From contig JAFKGR010000008.1 of NCBI GenBank assembly GCA_017307735.1, positions 102,018 to 166,017 on the forward strand: 64,000 nucleotides of DNA, in the 5' to 3' direction. Positions 27,323 through 36,340 of this stretch are shown piece by piece; position 1 is the first letter of the stretch; the number at the start of each line of letters is the position of its first letter. The notes under the pieces are model-generated. The model ran no database searches. It saw nothing but the letters and a program-made list of their open reading frames with translations, and was not told the DNA's origin. Made by a program: the position numbers and the translations under genes. This stretch comes from Chitinophagaceae bacterium. Lineage in GTDB: Bacteria > Bacteroidota > Bacteroidia > Chitinophagales > Chitinophagaceae.

Positions 27323-29536
27323 TTATCTGTCTTTTAGAAGTTTCTTTTGAATTGTTTTACCATTCATAGAAACTGTAAGGATGTATAATCCTGTGGGCAA
27401 ACCTGAAAGATCATCAAAATAAAACAAATTATTGCCCTTTGTAACATTGGACATTGTTTTTCTCAGCGGTTTACCAAACCCATCCATTAACCTGATATCA
27501 AGAATCCCATCGGTGATTGCAGAGACTTCAAATTGTAATTTGTTTATAAACGGATTGTTGTTAACTCGTAGATCGAATATATTTCCTGACTGGTAAAGCG
27601 AAACTATTTTGCTGTATGATACCTGATTTCGTTGTCCGTTGATTTGAATTCTATAGTAAATGGTTCCTGTTTCATTTTGAAGATCTTCGTATTGATATCG
27701 GCCTCCCATACTATAAATAGCGGGTGTGGAAAAGATCGTTGTAAAGTTTTTGCCATCCACACTTTTCTGAAGGTTAAAACTTCCGGCATCTTCTTCATTC
27801 AATGTATTCCATCTAACAGAAATGCTGCCGTTGTTTGTTTTTCTGGCCGAGAGATCCGTTATGAGATTATCCAATACAGAACAATCATAGTTATAAACCT
27901 TCATAAATACTTTTTGATTGTTTCCCAACGTACATTCTGAATTGGTAAGGTTACTTTCGGTTGTGCCCACAATGACACGGTAATAAGTACCACTGTCAGC
28001 AGCGACGGCATTGAAAACCGTATCCACAATATATTCCCACATGCCGTTTTTCAGAACGGGTGTTTTCAATCCGCAATTTCCCGTACTTGCCCATGTGTTT
28101 CCTCCGTCCGTACTCTTCTGCCAGCAGTAATAATTATAGTTGTTGAAGTAGCTTCTTACCGTGTCATAAAGGTTTACATACCCGTTTGCACATGCTTTAG
28201 CTGTATCATTCGGGCTCATAATTAAATTGGGATAACAGGTGGCAAGAGATATATCGTCCAATACCCAGTCATTGCCACCTCCGCCGGGAGCATTGTTCTT
28301 TATGGTAATTTTAAATGAAGTTTCGGTTGGGCCGGTTTTGTAGAGAAATCCTCTCTTTACCCATTGCTGGTTCCATGGTATCTCACCCGTATTGTAATAA
28401 TCGATATCATTGATGGTAAAAGCCAGGTTGGGCAATACGCCGGGCTTGTTGGATGAATTATCGGTGGAGTCCCTTCCGCAATACCCGCAAATATTTCTTA
28501 ACCAGGCGGAGAATTCATAATTAGTATTGGGACACAATCCGGAAACAATATCACTGTATGCGTCTCCGGTCGGGTAAGCTGCATTGACTACCAACATGTA
28601 ACCTCCGTCTGTTCCCGGGGCTACAGGTGGGTTTCCTGATTGGGGATTGATTGCGCCGGTATGATCTCCAACAATGTCCCAAACATTAAATACCCTTGTG
28701 GGTGAAGTTCCGCCATAAGGTACGCCATTATTTGTTGCACCTGAAGCACTTGTGTTGTTTGCTACTGAATATTCTCCATCAACAGGATGGCTGGTGCCCA
28801 GGTCTTTTTTGACATAGCCCGGAGCATTTACTACGGCTGCTCTATTTTGCAATGTTCCGGTTCCAAAACTACTTTCAGCACTAAAACTGGCGCTGGAAGA
28901 GTTCACACAAAGCCCGTCGTTTGGAGTGACTTTAATTCCTGAATAGTCGAACCTTTGCCTTTGATTTATCCCATTGTAATCTTTATAATAAAATGTGCCG
29001 GTTGGATAAATAATATCTCCGAAATTGGCGGTTACCAATAATCTGTAGGCAACGACAAACAACGTTGTCCCGTAAAATTTGGGTTTATCTCCGGGATTAA
29101 TCACCCCCCCACCAGTCGTTCCTCCAAAACTTGCCGCAGTAACATTAGTTGCCCCCGTTCCGACATTCACTCTTATGGCAGTGGGTCCTGTAGTATTGAT
29201 CATTCCCAAATCATCTCCGCCTGCATCGGTGTAAGTGCCTCTGAATAACAATCCTTCATTGGTTACAATCTTCATCGAATTAGGTACCAGTTGAAATCCC
29301 GTTTGGATCGTATCTCTGTAATACACATTGGAAGCTTTTGAGTCCACTTTCATCAGCGCCCTGATTTCAATGATGTCTCCCTTTTCAAGAGTGCCACCTC
29401 CGTTTATCCTGGTGATGTTTTGGTAAGTATAACTAAAAGTATAGGCCTGACCGATGGAGACTCCAGATAGAATAATGAAAAATACAAATAATATTCCGGT
29501 CCGTGCCAAAATATTCCAGTTAGGTTTGATGCGCAT
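27323..29536 (-). CDS. T9SS-secreted protein, tandem paralogue B
   Basis: The 737-residue product is collinear with the neighbouring paralogue A along its length: the signal peptide, opening FSYTYQNITRINGGGTLEKG, core CPNTNYEFSAWLRNICGYCG, KNNAPGGGGNDWVLDDISL and a type A sorting domain (GLPTGLYILTVSM, IQKKLLKD). The central 400 residues are most alike; linkers and surface loops differ more. It lies 99 bases upstream of paralogue A in the same orientation, which points to tandem duplication. It should be a surface or secreted protein. Domain types beyond a carbohydrate-binding-like fold cannot be named. Confidence 0.85.
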   Translation of the reverse strand: MRIKPNWNILARTGILFVFFIILSGVSIGQAYTFSYTYQNITRINGGGTLEKGDIIEIRALMKVDSKASNVYYRDTIQTGFQLVPNSMKIVTNEGLLFRGTYTDAGGDDLGMINTTGPTAIRVNVGTGATNVTAASFGGTTGGGVINPGDKPKFYGTTLFVVAYRLLVTANFGDIIYPTGTFYYKDYNGINQRQRFDYSGIKVTPNDGLCVNSSSASFSAESSFGTGTLQNRAAVVNAPGYVKKDLGTSHPVDGEYSVANNTSASGATNNGVPYGGTSPTRVFNVWDIVGDHTGAINPQSGNPPVAPGTDGGYMLVVNAAYPTGDAYSDIVSGLCPNTNYEFSAWLRNICGYCGRDSTDNSSNKPGVLPNLAFTINDIDYYNTGEIPWNQQWVKRGFLYKTGPTETSFKITIKNNAPGGGGNDWVLDDISLATCYPNLIMSPNDTAKACANGYVNLYDTVRSYFNNYNYYCWQKSTDGGNTWASTGNCGLKTPVLKNGMWEYIVDTVFNAVAADSGTYYRVIVGTTESNLTNSECTLGNNQKVFMKVYNYDCSVLDNLITDLSARKTNNGSISVRWNTLNEEDAGSFNLQKSVDGKNFTTIFSTPAIYSMGGRYQYEDLQNETGTIYYRIQINGQRNQVSYSKIVSLYQSGNIFDLRVNNNPFINKLQFEVSAITDGILDIRLMDGFGKPLRKTMSNVTKGNNLFYFDDLSGLPTGLYILTVSMNGKTIQKKLLKDR

Positions 29537-29666
29537 AAAAAAGATTTTCAGCGTGTACTTTATTAAACGGATAACTGTTGAAATTATTTTAATATCTGGT
29601 GATTTTGTATAATAAGAAAATGTAATTTCCGTTATTTACGGTATTCTAAAACAAACTGCCCATCTT

Positions 29667-31322
29667 ATGAAATTCGTGTTACTCAGGACAATGGTGATAT
29701 TCTTTGCCCTCATCAATTTTCAATTATCTGCTCAGAATGAGCCATTTACAACGAGGGTTGTTAATCCCGGATACCAGTTAAATTCTGCGTGGGAGATTTT
29801 ATACGGCCCTGACGATTCCCTTTGGGTTACTGAAAATAAAGCGTATCTCGTGAGCCGGATAGACCCGGTAACAGGAAACAAGACTCAATTGGTAGATTTG
29901 AATACAAAGAAAAATTTTACAACTTCTACACCCAAATGGCCGCAGGGAGGACTGATGGGAATGGTACTCCATCCTTCTATGTACTCCGAATGGCCCAATC
30001 CGTCCAAACCTTACGTTTATATTGCCTACGTTTATCAATATAATGCCTCCAATGCATGTAAGAATAGCACCGGCCCTTGTTATTTTAATACAAAAATTGT
30101 TCGCTATAATTATGACAGGAGTACCCACTCCCTGTCCAATGAGCTGGTTATTACTCAATCTTTAAATGGAAGTAATGACCATAACGGAGGGCGATTGGCA
30201 ATTGGAAATGTAGGTGGTGTGCCTTATTTATTTTATTCAATTGGAGAGATGGGAGCAGGTCAGTTTAATAATTCGACCCGTACCAATAACGCTCAGAATA
30301 CTGATATATCTGAGGGGAAAATCCTGCGCTACAATCTGGAACCCGACGGAGATGCAGATCAATGGGACCGGTGGATTCCGAATGACAATCCCTTCACCAC
30401 TTTGGGTAAGAAAAATCCGGTGTGGAGCTTTGGTCACAGAAATCCGCAGGGGATTGTTTTTGGCAGTGACGGCACACTTTACCAAAGTGAACAGCAGGAT
30501 ATGACGGATGATGAAATTAATATTATTGATGAAACCCGCAACTATGGATGGCCCAAAGTTTCAGGATATTGTGATGGCAATTATAACGGGTTTACTTTGG
30601 CAGGCCAACCTATTGTAAGCGAACAGGACAATTGCAATACGCTGAATGTAAAAGAACCTATCTATACATTGTTTACAATTTCTCAGCCAAACACACTGAG
30701 CAATGATTATCTGACCTGGCCTACCGTAGCCACTTCGGGGATTGATATTTACGAAAAGAAAGTAATTCCCAATTGGAATAAATCTTTATTGGTTCCTTCA
30801 CTGAAAGGAGGAGTTGTTTACCGGTTAAAACTGAGCGCTGATGGAAAATCTGTTGAGGATATCTTTACTGTACCAGCCATGGAATACACAGGCAGATTCA
30901 GGGATCTCGCCATTTCATCTGATGGTTTAAGAATTTATGCAGCTTGCGATATGGATGGCCAATCGCAAACCGCAAAAGGTACTTTTGGAACACCACCCAA
31001 CAGAGGAAGAATCCTTGAGTTTACCTACACGGGACCAGTGTTGGCTATTAATGACGACACTTATAATTACGTGAGGAATACAGAATTCTGGTTATTTCCT
31101 AATCCGGCATCAACAAAGATTACTGTCAGAAGTATAAAGAGTTCGGCAAAGCCCTTGTATTATTACATGTATAGCGCTGCGGGTAAATTAACCAAATACG
31201 GAAAGGTATTTACCGATGCGTTTGATATTGATGTAAGTATTATTCCCCGCGGTCTTTATATCATCAAGGTATATGATGCTTATAACAAGAATGTATATAC
31301 GGAGAAAGTAACGGTGCAATAA
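29667..31322 (+). CDS. Exported PQQ-dependent sugar dehydrogenase with T9SS sorting domain
   Basis: The 551-residue protein has a signal peptide (to about residue 22, SAQ), a glucose/sorbosone dehydrogenase six-bladed propeller and a C-terminal T9SS domain (WLFPNPASTKITVRS; IPRGLYIIKVYDA). The motif DHNGGRLAIG (His172) corresponds to the catalytic His segment of soluble quinoprotein glucose dehydrogenase, and WSFGHRNPQGIVF is another family signature. It would oxidise sugars at the cell surface with PQQ; no PQQ-synthesis genes are in the window. It diverges from the paralogue pair. Confidence 0.88.
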   Translation: MKFVLLRTMVIFFALINFQLSAQNEPFTTRVVNPGYQLNSAWEILYGPDDSLWVTENKAYLVSRIDPVTGNKTQLVDLNTKKNFTTSTPKWPQGGLMGMVLHPSMYSEWPNPSKPYVYIAYVYQYNASNACKNSTGPCYFNTKIVRYNYDRSTHSLSNELVITQSLNGSNDHNGGRLAIGNVGGVPYLFYSIGEMGAGQFNNSTRTNNAQNTDISEGKILRYNLEPDGDADQWDRWIPNDNPFTTLGKKNPVWSFGHRNPQGIVFGSDGTLYQSEQQDMTDDEINIIDETRNYGWPKVSGYCDGNYNGFTLAGQPIVSEQDNCNTLNVKEPIYTLFTISQPNTLSNDYLTWPTVATSGIDIYEKKVIPNWNKSLLVPSLKGGVVYRLKLSADGKSVEDIFTVPAMEYTGRFRDLAISSDGLRIYAACDMDGQSQTAKGTFGTPPNRGRILEFTYTGPVLAINDDTYNYVRNTEFWLFPNPASTKITVRSIKSSAKPLYYYMYSAAGKLTKYGKVFTDAFDIDVSIIPRGLYIIKVYDAYNKNVYTEKVTVQ

Positions 31323-31364
31323 AAGCCGGTTGTTATAATCACATAAATGAAGAGAATCCATTTG

Positions 31365-32108
31365 TTATTGCTGGCTCCTGAAGTGAGAAAGAAAAATAGC
31401 CGTTGCAATTGCAGCATTCAAAGATTCTGCCCGGCCAAAACGTGGAATAGTGATTTGCTCTGTTGAAATTTTCAACAGTGAATCCCTGATTCCTGAGGCT
31501 TCATTGCCGATGAGAAGAATTCCCTCTTTGATTGGCGGGGCTTTGTAAAGGGAAGTTCCTTGTAAGGTGGCAGCAATAGTCTTCTGATGGCAATCTCTTA
31601 AAAAAGATTCCAGTTCCAGGTAATGAACCTTTACATGTGCAAGGCTGCCCATGGAGGATTGTACTACTTTCGGATTGTATGCGTTTGCAGTGTGCTGGCT
31701 GCAAAAAATATTTTCAACTCCAAACCAATCGGCTATCCTGATGATAGTACCCAAATTTCCCGGATCCTGAAGATCATCAAGAGCTACAGATATTTTCCCG
31801 GAAAGATCCGGTGGAATTGGGTTATTGGGAATCTTGAAAATGCCTGCTACCTTGTGAGGGGTTTTCAATTGTGAAATCTTTTCCAATTCCGGATTGGTTA
31901 TTATGGTGACAGGCAAAAGACCTATTTTTTCTTTGTCTTCAAAAGAACCAACCCATTCATCAGTGGCATAAATTTGCTCAACTTGAAAAGAGGAATTGAT
32001 GAATTCAGAGACTACCTTTGGGGTCTCGGCAATAAAGCTGTGATGAATATCTCTGAATTTTCTGTGGGTTAAACTTTGAATATATTTGACCGTACTTCTG
32101 GATAACAT
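31365..32108 (-). CDS. SpoU/TrmH-family RNA 2'-O-methyltransferase
   Basis: The 247-residue cytoplasmic enzyme has an N-terminal RNA-binding region (VKYIQSLTHRKFRDIHHSF) and a C-terminal SPOUT domain with its three motifs: NPKVVQSSMGSLAHV, GILLIGNEASGI and IPRFGRAESLNAAIATAI. These form the knotted S-adenosylmethionine site. It methylates ribose in rRNA or tRNA; the exact target is not readable. The start codon at 32108 is 5 bases from the divergent TamL-like start, so each promoter must lie in the other gene. Confidence 0.92.
   Translation of the reverse strand: MLSRSTVKYIQSLTHRKFRDIHHSFIAETPKVVSEFINSSFQVEQIYATDEWVGSFEDKEKIGLLPVTIITNPELEKISQLKTPHKVAGIFKIPNNPIPPDLSGKISVALDDLQDPGNLGTIIRIADWFGVENIFCSQHTANAYNPKVVQSSMGSLAHVKVHYLELESFLRDCHQKTIAATLQGTSLYKAPPIKEGILLIGNEASGIRDSLLKISTEQITIPRFGRAESLNAAIATAIFLSHFRSQQ
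32081..32088 (+). promoter_or_regulatory. -7 promoter box (TATATTTG) inside the methyltransferase gene
   Basis: TATATTTG lies 25 bases before the TamL-like start and inside the 5' coding part of the divergent methyltransferase gene. A TTTT at the -33 position is only a near match. Confidence 0.5.
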
Positions 32109-32113
32109 TTTTT

Positions 32114-34582
32114 ATGAAATTGGCTGAGGATTACAAATTACTGCATTGGATTTTTTTTCCTGTGATTGTTATTGTTTTATTCAGCAGTTGCGCATCTTCA
32201 AAACGGTATTCAGGCTTCACTTTTGTACGAAAGTATCAAAAAAACATACCATTTGTTTATAAGAATAATATATCTCTTGATGCGGAAGGAGCCTCCAAAG
32301 ATGAGAAAACAGTTATGAAGGCAAGGCTTGCCACCCAACTTGAGGATAGTGCAAGGGTTCGCATCAAGGATGCGATTTTTATTTTGCATTACATAAAAAA
32401 CCCACCTGTTTTTGACACATTTAATGTACAGGAATCTGCCAATAACATGGCTTCCTATATGAGGAATATAGGATATTATGATCCTTCGGTTTCTTACAGT
32501 TTTGATACACTTTATAAAAAGGTGAGACAACAGCAAAGGGTAATCATAAACTATAAAGTAAGTTCAGGTAAGAGGACCACGATCGACACGGTTGCCTATC
32601 TTTTTAATCAGCCCGAATTGCAGCAGATTGCCATTAGCACCAGGAAACAATCTCAATTACAAAAGGGGGTTCCCATTACCAAAGTCGGAATTACAGATGA
32701 AGTGAACAGGCTGGTTGGGTTGTTCAGGAATTTTGGTTATTACAAATTTACTTCTGATGAGATAAGGGTAACAGGAGATACAACTATTGAAGCGTTGACA
32801 ACTGTAAGTGAAGATCCTTTTGAACAATTGCGGTTGCTGGCCGAAGCTGCCGCAAAAAGAGAGAAACCGACAATACGTATTGCATTTCAATTGAATGATC
32901 CGGGCAGGAAGGACAGCCTCAAAAAATATTATGTTGACAGTATTATCGTAATGCCCGACTTCGAACCGGGAGAATCCTATACTGATTCTTCGCTTCAAAC
33001 CAGCACACTCAAAAAGTTTACAATTAAGTTTCATGAAAAGAAATTTAAAAGCAGTTTAATTGACAGGAACCTTTTTCTGAAACAGGGAAAAGTTTTCAGA
33101 CAGGAAGATTATTTCAAAACGATTAATGGATTATTCGGATTGGGAATCTGGGAAAATCCGAATATTGATATTCTCGAAAGGAAAGACACTGCTCTGTTGA
33201 ATCTTATCATTAAATTGGTACCACAAAAGAAATACGGGTTTCAGGGGAATATTGAAATGAGTTATTCGGCCAACAGCAATACTTCAAACCTACCTTCCGT
33301 TTCGACCGGAAACCTGTTGGGTTTGTCTGCAAACCTTTCACTTACCGACCGCAACTTTGCAAATTCTGCCGTGCGGATGAGCAATTCGGTCAAGATGGGA
33401 CTTGAGTTTAATACCGACCGGAGAAATACGGGAGGAACTTTTATCAACAGCCGCGAATTGAGTTTCAACAACAGTTTTATTTTTCCCAAATTCATTTTTC
33501 CTTTATCCGCGGTTAACCAGGGTAACTGGCTCACACATCAGTCGGTCATCAGCAATAACCTTTCTTTTATCAACCGTATTGATTTTTATAATCAGCAGGT
33601 AATCGGAACAAGCTATGGATTCAATTTTTCCAAAGCTCAAAACCGGATGTGGACTGTGAAGCTGTTCAACTTTGATTTTCATCGGCTGTTCAACAGAAGC
33701 GCAAGGTTCGATAGTACTATACAGGAATTTCCTTTTCTGAGGTATTCATTTAATACAGCTTTGGTTATGGGTAGCGGCATGTCCTATTCCGTTGCGTATC
33801 CGAGTTTTAAAAATAAGAATGTAGTTAATAAAATATTGTTCAACCTGGAAGAATCCGGATTGTTGTGGGGATTTCTCAAAAAAAAGAATGTCTCTTCTGA
33901 GAAGGGGAATTTTTTCAATAAATATCTGAGAGAATTTGTAAAAGCTGATTTGGATTACACCCGTTCGTACAATCATCCAAAATCTGCATTTGTGTTACAT
34001 GGATTTATTGGAGTGGGTATCCCGATCAGCAAGAGCGATACCACACTGCCATTTTTCAAACAGTTTTTCGGAGGTGGTCCAAACAGTATGCGCGGATGGC
34101 CTGTTCAGGGAATCGGATTGGGCGGGCAACCGCTGGCTCCTTATCTGATCAATGGAATTCGATTCAATGATCGTACCGGTGATATTCAGATTGAGGGAAA
34201 TGCTGAATACCGTTTCAACGTGGCTCCCCTTTTTTCCAATGCAGTATTGTTTAAAATGGCTTTGTTTACCGACATCGGAAATGTTTGGAATTTTAAAAAT
34301 ACCCGTCCTGACGGATTGCCTGATACCACCCAGTTTCAATTTAAAAATCTGTATAAACAATTGGGTGTATCGTCGGGAGTCGGATTCAGATTTGACTTCA
34401 CTTATTTCCTTCTGAGATTTGATGTGGCCTTCAAATTCAAACGGCCTGATTTGTGGACAGATCATGCAGGATGGCAAATTCCGAATATCAATTTCAAGAA
34501 CCTGTTTAGTTCAGATATTGCCAGCCGGATATGGAGATATCAAAACTTTAATGCTACAATCGGGATAGATTATCCCTTCTGA
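32114..34582 (+). CDS. BamA/TamA-family outer-membrane lipoprotein (TamL-like)
   Basis: The 822-residue product has a lipoprotein signal (IVIVLFSSC, Cys26), POTRA-like repeats between about 40 and 380 and a C-terminal 16-stranded-type barrel with the Omp85 signature (FFGGGPNSMRGWP) and a last strand ending in aromatic residues (GIDYPF). An Omp85 protein with a lipidated N-terminus matches Bacteroidota TamL, thought to act with TamB in outer-membrane assembly. No tamB gene is adjacent. The ATG at 32114 is supported by the signal peptide. Confidence 0.88.
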   Translation: MKLAEDYKLLHWIFFPVIVIVLFSSCASSKRYSGFTFVRKYQKNIPFVYKNNISLDAEGASKDEKTVMKARLATQLEDSARVRIKDAIFILHYIKNPPVFDTFNVQESANNMASYMRNIGYYDPSVSYSFDTLYKKVRQQQRVIINYKVSSGKRTTIDTVAYLFNQPELQQIAISTRKQSQLQKGVPITKVGITDEVNRLVGLFRNFGYYKFTSDEIRVTGDTTIEALTTVSEDPFEQLRLLAEAAAKREKPTIRIAFQLNDPGRKDSLKKYYVDSIIVMPDFEPGESYTDSSLQTSTLKKFTIKFHEKKFKSSLIDRNLFLKQGKVFRQEDYFKTINGLFGLGIWENPNIDILERKDTALLNLIIKLVPQKKYGFQGNIEMSYSANSNTSNLPSVSTGNLLGLSANLSLTDRNFANSAVRMSNSVKMGLEFNTDRRNTGGTFINSRELSFNNSFIFPKFIFPLSAVNQGNWLTHQSVISNNLSFINRIDFYNQQVIGTSYGFNFSKAQNRMWTVKLFNFDFHRLFNRSARFDSTIQEFPFLRYSFNTALVMGSGMSYSVAYPSFKNKNVVNKILFNLEESGLLWGFLKKKNVSSEKGNFFNKYLREFVKADLDYTRSYNHPKSAFVLHGFIGVGIPISKSDTTLPFFKQFFGGGPNSMRGWPVQGIGLGGQPLAPYLINGIRFNDRTGDIQIEGNAEYRFNVAPLFSNAVLFKMALFTDIGNVWNFKNTRPDGLPDTTQFQFKNLYKQLGVSSGVGFRFDFTYFLLRFDVAFKFKRPDLWTDHAGWQIPNINFKNLFSSDIASRIWRYQNFNATIGIDYPF

Positions 34583-34814
34583 TTTTTGAGTTAAACCCAT
34601 AAAACTCAATACACTATTGGTTTCCAGAAGGTCTTTGTTTGGTGATATTAAAATAACTTAATACTTTTATCCATCCGTCCCCCATCTAAACTCACTTTAT
34701 TTTATACACGTTTCCCTGCTCATTGTTCTGAACAAACAGGTGAAAAGTTATAATTGAAAAGTGACAGACAAACTCACCCTGCTTTAATGTATCCCCCAAA
34801 TTGAAAGACCACTT

Positions 34815-34838
34815 GGAGCTTGACAGGCTCCTTTTTTT
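34815..34838 (+). terminator. Intrinsic terminator, plus strand
   Basis: GGAGC at 34815-34819 pairs with GCTCC at 34827-34831 around a seven-base loop, followed by seven T residues. It lies 233 bases after the TamL-like stop, leaving a long 3' leader of unknown use. The 34583-34814 stretch contains no gene that I can support. Confidence 0.6.
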
Positions 34839-35166
34839 ATTCAACTGTTTCAGTGGCCAGTTTCATTTTTTCTTCTTTATGCAATTTCTTCTCAAGCACA
34901 AATGTCGCGAAGGGAATGAATGCAGCGAAGAAAGCTTTCATGCTTTTTCCAAAACGCCATCTTTCATTTCCGGCTACATTGGTCAATGACCATAGATAAA
35001 GCATAAATAAAATTCCATGTACCCATCCGTTGTAAGTGACCACAGAGGGTTCGTGTAAAATGTATTTTATCGGCATGGAAATAAACAAAAGGGTGAGATA
35101 AGAAATGCCTTCAATGACGGCTATCAACCTAAAACGCCCAACCGGTGTATTGGAAAAATATTTCAT
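34837..35166 (-). CDS. DUF3817 membrane protein
   Basis: From the ATG at 35166 the product has about 109 residues and matches DUF3817: RFRLIAVIEGISYLTLLF, then PVVTYNGWVHGILFMLYL and a third helix near KAFFAAFIPFATFVLEKKL. The upstream ATG at 35214 would add 16 residues not typical of the family. It is a small inner-membrane protein with three hydrophobic helices. It is likely monocistronic; function is unknown. Confidence 0.85.
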   Translation of the reverse strand: MKYFSNTPVGRFRLIAVIEGISYLTLLFISMPIKYILHEPSVVTYNGWVHGILFMLYLWSLTNVAGNERWRFGKSMKAFFAAFIPFATFVLEKKLHKEEKMKLATETVE

Positions 35167-35246
35167 ACAGCTAAAAAGATTTATAATCTGCGAAATTATT
35201 AACTGCACTTTCAACGATTATCATAAAGTTGTCAAAATCGGGCCGT

Positions 35247-36323
35247 CTAAATCAATGATGGTACTTTGATGGTCCTTTTTAACCGGTTGCTGTGGAAAGC
35301 ACATTCAATCAGGTGAACAACCCGGATGGCATCTGTGGCAGATACAGGCGCCGGTTTGTTTTTTCGTATGGCATAAAAAAGTAAATTATAAAATTCTCCA
35401 TAATTTCCGTTTGGCGAAGGAATCCTGGTAACAGATGAGGTCTTACCCTCATAGGTGATGAGTGTACCATTTTGTTGCGAAGGCTCAGCCCCCCAATTTT
35501 TTGAACCGGGAAGAATTCCTTTGGAAAGTATTTCTTCCTGTACATTGGTTTTGTATTTGAAAAAAGCGCCTTTTTCTCCGTAAAAAATATACCCTGGCAA
35601 AAAGTCCGGTGATAAATAGCTTCCGTGTACTCTTACTTTCAGGTGGTTTTGATAAAACAGGATTACATCAAAGAAATCGTCAACCTTACTTTTTTTTCTG
35701 ATAATATCCATAACCGCAAAAAGCTCGTCGGGCATTCCAAAAAGTTGGATGGCCTGATCTAACAAATGACTTCCCAGGTCATAAAGATTTCCGGTTCCTG
35801 CGCCCGGCTGTTCTTTGTGTTTTTTCTTTCCCGGTTCAGGGCGGTACCTGTCAAAGTGCATTTCCGATTCCAATACTTTTCCTAATTTTTTTGATTTCAG
35901 AATTTCACGAATGACTTTGTAATCGCTATCGAATCTTCGATTGTGATAAACCGTCAGGACAAGATGTTTTTCTTCAGCAAGTTTTTTTAGTTGCAACCCT
36001 TCTTTGGCGGTGATGGTAAATGGTTTTTCAACAACAACGTGTTTTCCTGCATTAAGCGCTTTTTTTGCATATTCAAAATGTGTCCGGTTGGGAGTATTTA
36101 CAATAATTAATTCGATATCCTTATCAGCAAGCAGCTCCTCCAGCGATCTGTAAATTTTTATGTCGGGAAACATTTCCCTGGATAGTTCTTTGGTTCGCTC
36201 CCACACAGCCGACAAATGAAATAACGGATTTACTTTTAGAAATGGCGCGTGGAATATTTTACCACTCATCCCGAATGAACACAGCGCTGTATTCACCGGA
36301 ACTAATTTTTCGGATGATTGCAT
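35247..36323 (-). CDS. Gfo/Idh/MocA-family NAD(P)-dependent oxidoreductase
   Basis: The 358-residue cytoplasmic enzyme has an N-terminal Rossmann fold (ALCSFGMSGKIFHAPFL) and the family catalytic Lys in VVVEKPFTIT, with a C-terminal alpha/beta domain (GNLYDLGSHLLDQAI). The GMSGKxFHAPF opening resembles YdgJ/scyllo-inositol dehydrogenase-type members. The substrate is probably a sugar or inositol derivative. It starts 17 bases after the stop of the sugar nucleotidyltransferase gene upstream, and the two are likely co-transcribed. Confidence 0.9.
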   Translation of the reverse strand: MQSSEKLVPVNTALCSFGMSGKIFHAPFLKVNPLFHLSAVWERTKELSREMFPDIKIYRSLEELLADKDIELIIVNTPNRTHFEYAKKALNAGKHVVVEKPFTITAKEGLQLKKLAEEKHLVLTVYHNRRFDSDYKVIREILKSKKLGKVLESEMHFDRYRPEPGKKKHKEQPGAGTGNLYDLGSHLLDQAIQLFGMPDELFAVMDIIRKKSKVDDFFDVILFYQNHLKVRVHGSYLSPDFLPGYIFYGEKGAFFKYKTNVQEEILSKGILPGSKNWGAEPSQQNGTLITYEGKTSSVTRIPSPNGNYGEFYNLLFYAIRKNKPAPVSATDAIRVVHLIECAFHSNRLKRTIKVPSLI

Positions 36324-36340
36324 TTTTTTTATTTTTAAAA

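Noticed and set aside
33995..34477. Minus-strand frame of 160 codons inside the TamL-like gene
   Set aside because: It lies opposite the barrel domain with the GGPNSMRGWP motif, which is clearly coding on the plus strand.
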